From: an uncultured Mycoplasmatota bacterium
GTDB lineage: Bacteria; Bacillota_I; Bacilli_A; RF39; UBA660
Direction: 5' to 3'
DNA: 5,572 nucleotides
NCBI GenBank assembly: GCA_946407055.1
Contig: CAMJMP010000068.1
Coordinates: 1 to 5,572 of the forward strand
This document shows positions 1 through 4,810 of this stretch, piece after piece; position 1 is the first letter of the stretch; every line of letters begins with the position of its first letter. The notes beneath the pieces are model-generated. The model searched no databases, was not told the origin of the DNA, and was given only the letters and a program-made list of their open reading frames with translations. The position numbers and the translations under genes were made by a program.

Positions 1-284
1 CCAATAACTCCTCCGTGGATAGCAAGTCCGCCTTCCCACATTGCAAATATTCTAGTCAAATCTTTTCCATAATAATCTAAATTAAATAATACATAATATA
101 ATCTAGCACCAATTACTCCACAAATAATAACCCAGAAAGCTAAATCAAAGATAAAATCTTTAGAATAATCAAATTTTTTACTTTCGCTTTTAACTAAGAA
201 ATAACATATTAACATACCTATCATAATAAGTACTGAATACCATCTTATTTCTAAACCAAATATTTTAAACATTATAGGATCCAT
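1..284 (-). CDS. lgt: Prolipoprotein diacylglyceryl transferase Lgt, N-terminal part (cut by left edge)
   Basis: Lgt is an integral membrane enzyme that moves the diacylglyceryl group of phosphatidylglycerol onto the lipobox cysteine of prolipoproteins, the first step of lipoprotein maturation. About 94 codons are visible of a protein usually near 260-290 residues; the 3' part lies outside the window. Seen directly: the early segment LEIRWYSVLI (residues 11-20) entering the first membrane helix, then GARLYYVLFN (59-68), then GGLAIHGGVIG (85-95) with the family's His-Gly-Gly motif at residues 90-92. These match the family's N-terminal region in order and spacing. The ATG at 284 is chosen because AAGGAGG at 291-297 lies six bases upstream and the protein begins directly before the first helix. 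The gene has its own promoter (309-337) behind the terminator of the preceding gene, so it is probably expressed independently of the small genes upstream. Confidence 0.95.
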   Translation of the reverse strand, partial: MDPIMFKIFGLEIRWYSVLIMIGMLICYFLVKSESKKFDYSKDFIFDLAFWVIICGVIGARLYYVLFNLDYYGKDLTRIFAMWEGGLAIHGGVI

Positions 285-308
285 ATAAATCCTCCTTAAT
301 CAATAGAT

Positions 309-337
309 ATTATATTTACTTATATATAATAATTCAA
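309..337 (-). promoter_or_regulatory. Sigma-A-type promoter of lgt
   Basis: On the minus strand a -35 box TTGAAT (332-337) is followed after exactly 17 bases by a perfect -10 box TATAAT (309-314). Transcription would start near 302, giving a leader of under 20 bases that contains the lgt ribosome binding site at 291-297. The promoter begins directly behind the terminator of the cysteine-repeat gene, so lgt is uncoupled from it. The sequence match is strong; activity is inferred. Confidence 0.75.
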
Positions 338-363
338 GAAAAAAAGTAGTTTATCACTACTTT
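336..363 (-). terminator. Rho-independent terminator of the cysteine-repeat gene
   Basis: Read on the minus strand, arms AAAGTAGT (363-356) and ACTACTTT (350-343) form an 8-bp perfect stem with a 5-base loop, followed by a run of T (about 345-339, partly in the stem) and then CTT. The stem starts four bases after the TAA stop of the 170-residue gene. It is low in GC, but its position and T tail fit an intrinsic terminator. It resembles the two other hairpins at 915-942 and 1591-1615. Confidence 0.75.
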
Positions 364-367
364 GTTT

Positions 368-880
368 TTACGCTCCAGTTGGGCAGCATATTCCGCCCTC
401 TCCATCACAAACTACACAACCTTGTGCTTTTTGTTCTTCTGTTAATCCTTCATTTGGATCTGGATTTAGTGGACAACATATTCCACCTTCTCCATCACAA
501 ACTACACAGCCTTGTGCTTTTTGTTCTTCAGTCAATCCTTCATTTGGATCTGGGTTTAGTGGACAGCATATTCCGCCTTCCTCATCACAAACTACACATC
601 CTTGTGCTTTTTGTTCTTCAGATAAACCTTCATTTGGATCTGGGTTAAGTGGACAACATATTCCACCTTCCTCATCACAAATAACACAACCTTTAGCTTT
701 TTGTTCTTCTGTTAATCCAGAATTATTAACTTTCTCTTCTTCTACTTGGCTAGTTCTTTCTTTTGGTTTTGATTCAGTATCATATTTCTTAAATTTTGAA
801 ATACCTAATGTTCCTACTATAACTGCTAAAAGTAAAACAAATAAAAAGACTGCTTTTGTATCAAATCTATCTGTATCCAT
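368..880 (-). CDS. Membrane-anchored protein with four cysteine-rich 30-residue repeats, function unknown
   Basis: I do not recognise a named family. The 170 residues comprise a short N-terminal tail, one hydrophobic helix (about residues 10-27, AVFLFVLLLAVIVGTLGI), a hydrophilic linker (28-54) and three full 30-residue repeats plus a final 26-residue copy (55-84, 85-114, 115-144, 145-170). Each repeat has the form GLTEEQKA, then GCVVCDEEGGICCP, then LNPDPNE. It carries four cysteines in the pattern C-x2-C-x6-C-C, sixteen in all, with none elsewhere in the protein. No lipobox or clear signal peptidase site is visible, so the helix is probably a permanent anchor. Lysines follow the helix (KFKK, 29-32) while the N terminus is slightly acidic, so topology is uncertain. 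The cysteine spacing would suit metal binding, disulfides or a modification target; none is shown. The ATG at 880 follows AAGGA at 892-896 by 11 bases, a slightly long spacing. A terminator lies just downstream. Confidence 0.85.
   Translation of the reverse strand: MDTDRFDTKAVFLFVLLLAVIVGTLGISKFKKYDTESKPKERTSQVEEEKVNNSGLTEEQKAKGCVICDEEGGICCPLNPDPNEGLSEEQKAQGCVVCDEEGGICCPLNPDPNEGLTEEQKAQGCVVCDGEGGICCPLNPDPNEGLTEEQKAQGCVVCDGEGGICCPTGA
371..718 (-). repeat. Tandem 90-bp coding repeats, 3 full copies plus a 78-bp partial copy
   Basis: In-frame repeats with an exact 90-bp period occupy 718-629, 628-539, 538-449 and 448-371. Adjacent full copies differ at about 9-11 of 90 positions by eye. The two downstream copies encode CDGEGG where the two upstream ones encode CDEEGG, which suggests stepwise duplication by slippage or unequal recombination. 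The last copy ends after CCP with the tail TGA (Thr-Gly-Ala) instead of the linker. The constant period and preserved cysteines point to selection on the protein. Confidence 0.95.
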
Positions 881-904
881 TAAAAATCATTCCTTACATA
901 TAAA

Positions 905-915
905 ATAATACCACA
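905..915 (-). promoter_or_regulatory. Candidate extended -10 promoter of the cysteine-repeat gene
   Basis: On the minus strand TGTG (915-912), one G (911) and TATTAT (910-905) form a TRTGN-TATAAT-like extended -10 element. It sits directly behind the terminator of the 204-residue gene and about 25 bases before the ATG. No -35 box is convincing, since that position falls in the terminator hairpin; extended -10 promoters often tolerate this. The matching element at 1579-1589 in the same relative place supports it. Confidence 0.4.
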
Positions 916-942
916 AAAAAAATAGTATTGAATACTATTTTT
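915..942 (-). terminator. Rho-independent terminator of the 204-residue gene
   Basis: On the minus strand arms AAATAGTAT (940-932) and ATACTATTT (928-920) make a 9-bp stem with a 3-base loop; two further A-T pairs are possible (941-942 with 919-918). An eight-base T run follows (922-915, partly in the stem). The stem abuts and can include the TAA stop codon at 943-941. It is all A-T apart from one G-C pair, so its efficiency is uncertain. Confidence 0.65.
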
Positions 943-1555
943 ATTGTAACTCTTGAAGTAGTCCAGCGCCAGATGGATCCAAATATAAAAAATATGAGCC
1001 CATATCTATATAATCAAATCTTCCATCTGTTTCATCAAATTTCATTCCCATTGCCCAACTATAATAACCATTAACATCCGGATCATCCAATTGTTCTTGA
1101 TAAACACATGAATCACCGCTATAACATTTAAACTTACCAGAAATAACATAATATTTGATATTTGATTCACTTTCTTTAACATTAACATAACTAACTTTAA
1201 ATGTTATATCTTTAATTTCATTCTCTTTATATAATCCTCTTTTTTTAGCTTCTTCTTTATAAATTTTAATTATTGTATCCTTTTTTGATAATCTTTCTCC
1301 TGAACCTGGTTGAGTTGGTTGACTAGGCTGACTAGGTTGTTGACCTTCTTCTGGTTTTTCTGGCTCCTTAGGTCCCTCTTCTTTTTTTGTTTCCTCTTCC
1401 TTTTTGGCTTCTTCTTGTGCCTTTGGTTCATCTTTGCACTTATTCTTTGATAACACTTCTTTATCAAATACCATTCCTAAACAAAAACCACCAAGAAAAA
1501 AAGCAATTATTAATATAACTAAAGCCGCTTTATTAGGTTTCTTTACTTCTTCCAT
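941..1555 (-). CDS. Single-pass membrane protein with charged/proline-rich linker and C-terminal domain, function unknown
   Basis: I do not recognise the family. The 204 residues read as a short Lys-bearing cytoplasmic tail (1-9), a hydrophobic helix (about 10-30, AALVILIIAFFLGGFCLGMVF), a highly charged Glu/Lys linker (about 41-70), a proline-glutamine stretch with QPS/QPT repeats (73-83) and a mixed alpha/beta-looking C-terminal domain (about 90-204). That domain is rich in Tyr and Asp and has two close cysteines (144 and 150, CYSGDSC) that could form a disulfide if exported. Positive charge before the helix and the flexible linker favour an extracellular C-terminal domain. C25 lies in the helix but has Phe at -1, so it is not a lipobox. 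The start is supported by AAGAGGTG (1561-1568) five bases upstream of the ATG. The gene lies between two terminators, which suggests a single-gene unit. A role in envelope sensing or substrate binding is only a guess. Confidence 0.85.
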   Translation of the reverse strand: MEEVKKPNKAALVILIIAFFLGGFCLGMVFDKEVLSKNKCKDEPKAQEEAKKEEETKKEEGPKEPEKPEEGQQPSQPSQPTQPGSGERLSKKDTIIKIYKEEAKKRGLYKENEIKDITFKVSYVNVKESESNIKYYVISGKFKCYSGDSCVYQEQLDDPDVNGYYSWAMGMKFDETDGRFDYIDMGSYFLYLDPSGAGLLQELQ

Positions 1556-1578
1556 AACAACACCTCTTTACTATAATA

Positions 1579-1589
1579 ATCATACCATA
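1579..1589 (-). promoter_or_regulatory. Candidate extended -10 promoter of the 204-residue gene
   Basis: On the minus strand TATG (1589-1586), one G (1585) and TATGAT (1584-1579) form an extended -10 element about 24 bases before the ATG and directly behind the upstream hairpin. The -35 position would fall inside that hairpin and shows no good match. An alternative -10 (TATAGT) lies slightly downstream, also without a clear -35. This is tentative and rests mainly on its likeness to 905-915. Confidence 0.35.
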
Positions 1590-1590
1590 T

Positions 1591-1615
1591 AAAAAAGTAG
1601 TATTACTACTACTTT
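1591..1615 (-). terminator. Rho-independent terminator ending the radical SAM-uvrA-123-residue transcript
   Basis: On the minus strand arms AAAGTAGTA (1615-1607) and TACTACTTT (1602-1594) form a perfect 9-bp stem with a 4-base loop, followed by a T run (1596-1591). The 5' arm contains the last lysine codon and the TAG stop (1611-1609) of the 123-residue gene, so a terminating ribosome would sit on the hairpin. It would end the transcript coming through uvrA before the small membrane-protein genes. Confidence 0.75.
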
Positions 1616-1980
1616 AATGATTTCAATAAGTCAACTAACGTCAATAATCCATCAGGATATTTAGTTGCTCCACTCTTGTGATAATAAGTATCATATTCAT
1701 CAGTAAAAGAAATTCTCCACATAGGTGACATTGGCGCATGATCATTCGTCTTATCTGGCCAATAATCATATTCATCAATATCTTTGTACTCCCAAATCAT
1801 ATCTTCTAGTTTATTCTTTGTATCTTCATCAATAGAGTATTCCCATAATTCTCCATTAACATCAATTACATTTTCTTCTAGATTAGCAATAATATAATTC
1901 ATATCCTTATATTCTATTTCAACTCTTTTAATATGAACTCTTTTACTACTTTTTTTATTTACTTCTAATTCAGTAGCCAT
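1609..1980 (-). CDS. Conserved-looking cytoplasmic protein of 123 residues, function unknown
   Basis: I do not recognise a named family. There is no signal peptide, membrane helix or cysteine. The N terminus is basic (KKSSKRVHIKR, 9-19), followed by an acidic, aromatic-rich core with four tryptophans (46, 63, 74, 88) and many tyrosines. The C-terminal part (about 84-123: SPMWRISFTDEY, then GATKYPDGLLTLVDLLKSL) loosely resembles a layout seen in small proteins of Bacillota, a Trp-containing strand, a turn, a Gly-x-x-x-Tyr-Pro segment and an amphipathic helix; this is recollection, not a database match. The ATG at 1980 is ten bases past the uvrA stop and has AGGAG at 1988-1992 with a 7-base spacing. 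The gene is therefore almost certainly co-transcribed and probably translationally coupled with uvrA. That does not prove a role in repair. Its stop codon lies within the downstream terminator stem. Confidence 0.8.
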   Translation of the reverse strand: MATELEVNKKSSKRVHIKRVEIEYKDMNYIIANLEENVIDVNGELWEYSIDEDTKNKLEDMIWEYKDIDEYDYWPDKTNDHAPMSPMWRISFTDEYDTYYHKSGATKYPDGLLTLVDLLKSLK

Positions 1981-1987
1981 TTAATCA

Positions 1988-1992
1988 CTCCT
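1988..1992 (-). promoter_or_regulatory. Ribosome binding site of the 123-residue gene, overlapping the uvrA stop
   Basis: AGGAG on the minus strand shares its first two bases with the uvrA TAG stop codon (1993-1991) and lies seven bases from the ATG at 1980. A ribosome finishing uvrA would be placed on this site, so the arrangement fits translational coupling. Confidence 0.75.
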
Positions 1993-4795
1993 ACAAATAT
2001 TTCTTTAACCATTGTCCTGTATAGCTTTCTTTAACTTTTGCTACTTGTTCTGGTGTACCAGTAGCAACTACTTCGCCACCCATATTACCGCCTTCTGGAC
2101 CTAAATCAATAATCCAGTCAGCCACTTTAACAACATCTAAGTTATGTTCAATAACTATAACAGTATCTCCATTATCAACAATACGTTGAAGTATTACTAA
2201 TAATTTCTTTATATCATCACTATGTAATCCAGTTGTTGGTTCATCTAAGATAAATACACTCTTACCAGTAGCTTTCTTTTGTAATTCTTTAGCAAGTTTA
2301 ACTCTACCTGCTTCACCACCAGAAAGTGTTGGTGCACTTTGACCTAATTCAATATATGAAAGACCAACATCCATCATTACTTGTAATTTGTTTTTAACTT
2401 TAGGTATGTTATCAAAGAATTCAATTGCTTCACTAACTCTCATCTTTAATACGTCAGATATATTTTTACCTTTAAATTTAATATCTAATGTTTCTCTGTT
2501 ATATCTAGTTCCATGACAAACTTCACAAGGAACATAAACATCAGGTAAGAAGTTCATTTCAATTCTTTTAACTCCATCACCCCAACAAGCTTCACAACGT
2601 CCACCTTTAACATTAAATGAGAATCTATTCTTTCCATAACCTCTCATTTTTGCTTCTTTCATTTCGGCAAAAACATCTCTTATATCATCAAATACACCCA
2701 CATATGTAGCAGGATTACTTCTTGGTGTTCTACCAATTGGATCTTGTGTAATATGTACTACTTTATCTATATTTTCCATTCCTAGTACATCTTTGCATTT
2801 ACCTACTACTACTTTAGATTTATAAACCTTTTTAGTTAATGCATTAAATAATATATCATTTATCAAAGTAGATTTACCTGATCCAGAAACTCCAGTAACA
2901 CATACAAACTTACCTAAAGGGAACTTAACATTAATATTTTTTAAATTATGTTCTTTAGCACCTTTAACTTCTAAGTATAATCCATTACCTTTTCTTCTTT
3001 TCTTAGGTACTTCTATCTTTTCTTTACCAGTTAAATACTTACCTGTTAATGAATTTGGATTTTTCATTACTTCTTCTGGTGTACCAGCAGCCATTACATA
3101 ACCACCATCATTACCAGCACCAGGTCCAATATCTACTAAATAATCAGCAGCTAACATTGTATCTATATCATGTTCTACTACTATTAATGTATTACCTAAG
3201 TCTCTCATCTCTTTCATAGATTCAATTAACTTAGCATTATCTCTTTGATGTAAACCAATACTTGGTTCATCTAAGACATATAATACACCACTTAACTTAC
3301 TACCTATTTGAGTAGCAAGTCTAATACGTTGAGCTTCACCACCTGATAAAGTTCCAGCAGCTCTCTCAAGCGTAATATAACCCAATCCTACGTTATTTAA
3401 GAACTCTAACCTATTACATATCTCCTTAACTAATAACTCGCTTATTTGGGCTTGTTCTTTAGTTAATTTAAGACTCTTCATAAAGTTATATAATTCTTCA
3501 ATACTCATAGCAGTCATATCATAAATATTCTTCTTATTTATATAAACACTAAGTATATTATCTTTTAATCTCTTACCATGACATACTGGACATTCCATTT
3601 CAATCATGAATCCTTCAATCCACTCTCTAATCCATCCAGCAGTTGTTTCTAAATATCTTCTCTCTAAATTAGTTATAATACCTTCAAAGAAATCTGTCTT
3701 TGTTCTTGTATTACCAGCTTTAGAAAAATATTTAAAATCCATTATATCAGGAGATCCATATAGAATAATATCTAATTTATCCTTAGGCATTTTCTCTATC
3801 GGCATATCTAAATCAATATCATAATACTTAGCTACAGTAGCTACTTCTGTATATTGAATATTATTATCAATAGTTAAAGATACAATAGCTCCTTCATTAA
3901 TACTCTTCTTCATATCAGGTATTAATAAATCTACAGCTATCTTCTTCTTAATTCCTAATCCATTACATTCTGGACAAGCACCCCAAGGACTATTAAAAGA
4001 GAATAATCTTGGTTCTAATTGTGGCATAGAGAAATTACAATGAATACAAGCATAGTTTTCACTCATTAATATTTCTTCTCCACCAATTACATTAAATAAT
4101 ACTAATCCATCTGCTAACTTAGTACTATTCTCTATTGATTCAAAAATTCTTGCTCTATCTTCAGATCTTACAACTACTCTATCTACTACTACTTCAATAG
4201 TATCTTTTTTATTTTTTTCTAATTTAATATCATCAGATAGATCTCTTACTTCACCATTAACTCTAACTCTTGTATATCCTTTGGCCCTTAAATCATTTAA
4301 TAAATCTATATGACTACCCTTTTCTGCTCTAACAACAGGTGCCATAATCTCTATCTTAGTTCCTTCAGGCATATCCATTATTTTATTAGTCATTTCTTCA
4401 ATACTTTGACTAGTTATTGGCACATGATGATTAGGACAATAAGGAACACCAATTCTTGCAAATAACAATCTTAAATAATCATATATTTCTGTAACAGTAC
4501 CAACTGTACTTCTTGGATTATTATTAGTACTCTTTTGATCAATACTAATACTAGGACTTAATCCTTCAATACTATCAACATCAGGTTTACTAGTTCCCCC
4601 TAAAAATTGTCTAGCATATGAAGATAAACTCTCTACATATCTTCTTTGACCTTCAGCATAAATAGTATCAAAAGCTAAACTACTCTTACCTGATCCAGAT
4701 ACACCTGTCATAACAACTAATGAATTTTTAGGTATCTCCAAATCAACATTCTTTAAGTTATTCTCTCTAGCTCCCTTGATAATTATTTTATCCAT
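1991..4795 (-). CDS. uvrA: UvrABC excinuclease subunit A (UvrA), complete
   Basis: UvrA is the dimeric DNA-binding ATPase that finds helix-distorting lesions, loads UvrB and starts nucleotide excision repair in the cytoplasm. The 934 residues match the usual 940 or so. Seen in order: Walker A GVSGSGKSS (31-39), a UvrB-binding region, a zinc module with C250, C253, C274 and C277, a CPVCHGKRL element (402-410), signature LSGGEAQRIRLA (483-494), Walker B LDEPSIGLH (508-516) and switch His542. The second half has Walker A GVSGSGKST (635-643), a second zinc module C734, C737, C757 and C760, signature LSGGEAGRVKLA (824-835), LDEPTTGLH (850-858) and His884. One oddity is Gly830 in the second signature, where the family normally has Gln. 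The ATG at 4795 follows an ideal ribosome binding site and the N terminus (MDKIIIKGARENNLKNV) is typical. It sits six bases after the radical SAM gene; uvrB is not in the window. Confidence 0.98.
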   Translation of the reverse strand: MDKIIIKGARENNLKNVDLEIPKNSLVVMTGVSGSGKSSLAFDTIYAEGQRRYVESLSSYARQFLGGTSKPDVDSIEGLSPSISIDQKSTNNNPRSTVGTVTEIYDYLRLLFARIGVPYCPNHHVPITSQSIEEMTNKIMDMPEGTKIEIMAPVVRAEKGSHIDLLNDLRAKGYTRVRVNGEVRDLSDDIKLEKNKKDTIEVVVDRVVVRSEDRARIFESIENSTKLADGLVLFNVIGGEEILMSENYACIHCNFSMPQLEPRLFSFNSPWGACPECNGLGIKKKIAVDLLIPDMKKSINEGAIVSLTIDNNIQYTEVATVAKYYDIDLDMPIEKMPKDKLDIILYGSPDIMDFKYFSKAGNTRTKTDFFEGIITNLERRYLETTAGWIREWIEGFMIEMECPVCHGKRLKDNILSVYINKKNIYDMTAMSIEELYNFMKSLKLTKEQAQISELLVKEICNRLEFLNNVGLGYITLERAAGTLSGGEAQRIRLATQIGSKLSGVLYVLDEPSIGLHQRDNAKLIESMKEMRDLGNTLIVVEHDIDTMLAADYLVDIGPGAGNDGGYVMAAGTPEEVMKNPNSLTGKYLTGKEKIEVPKKRRKGNGLYLEVKGAKEHNLKNINVKFPLGKFVCVTGVSGSGKSTLINDILFNALTKKVYKSKVVVGKCKDVLGMENIDKVVHITQDPIGRTPRSNPATYVGVFDDIRDVFAEMKEAKMRGYGKNRFSFNVKGGRCEACWGDGVKRIEMNFLPDVYVPCEVCHGTRYNRETLDIKFKGKNISDVLKMRVSEAIEFFDNIPKVKNKLQVMMDVGLSYIELGQSAPTLSGGEAGRVKLAKELQKKATGKSVFILDEPTTGLHSDDIKKLLVILQRIVDNGDTVIVIEHNLDVVKVADWIIDLGPEGGNMGGEVVATGTPEQVAKVKESYTGQWLKKYL

Positions 4796-4800
4796 GAATC

Positions 4801-4810
4801 ATCACCTCCT
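4801..4810 (-). promoter_or_regulatory. Strong uvrA ribosome binding site overlapping the upstream stop codon
   Basis: On the minus strand AGGAGGTGAT (4810-4801) is a near-full match to the 16S anti-Shine-Dalgarno sequence, with nine bases from AGGAGG to the ATG. The same bases encode the last two arginines (AGG AGG) and TGA stop of the radical SAM gene; a second TGA (4801-4799) follows in frame. This implies coupled expression of the two genes. Confidence 0.85.

Noticed and set aside
379..648. Plus-strand open frame of 89 codons across the repeat region
   Set aside because: It is the antisense shadow of the cysteine repeats; its periodic sequence comes from the 90-bp period, and there is no ribosome binding site.
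371..718. CRISPR-like array
   Set aside because: The 90-bp units are contiguous, in frame and coding, with no short repeat/unique spacer alternation.
449..718. EF-hand or dockerin-like calcium loop in the linker DPNEGLTEE
   Set aside because: Only the first few ligand positions fit (Asp, Asn, Gly); the loop lacks the acidic residue at position 12 and the flanking helices.
1270..1467. Second minus-strand frame within the 204-residue gene
   Set aside because: A very Lys/Gln-rich frame made by the repetitive linker codons in another phase; the overlapping frame has a helix, linker and domain with a good ribosome binding site.
1466..1493. Lipobox in the 204-residue protein, which would make it an Lgt substrate
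   Set aside because: The only cysteine in the helix is preceded by Phe at -1, where the lipobox needs Gly, Ala or Ser.
1404..1592. Plus-strand frame of 62 codons opposite the 204-residue gene start
   Set aside because: It lies antisense to the membrane helix and linker of a better supported gene, with no sign of its own promoter or ribosome binding site.
3606..3824. Plus-strand frame of 72 codons inside uvrA
   Set aside because: It is antisense to intact, conserved uvrA and has no independent support.
4799..4804. TGA read as tryptophan (Mollicutes code), fusing the radical SAM protein to UvrA
   Set aside because: Trp is encoded by TGG in the codons inspected, UvrA has an ideal ribosome binding site and normal start, and both proteins have usual ends.
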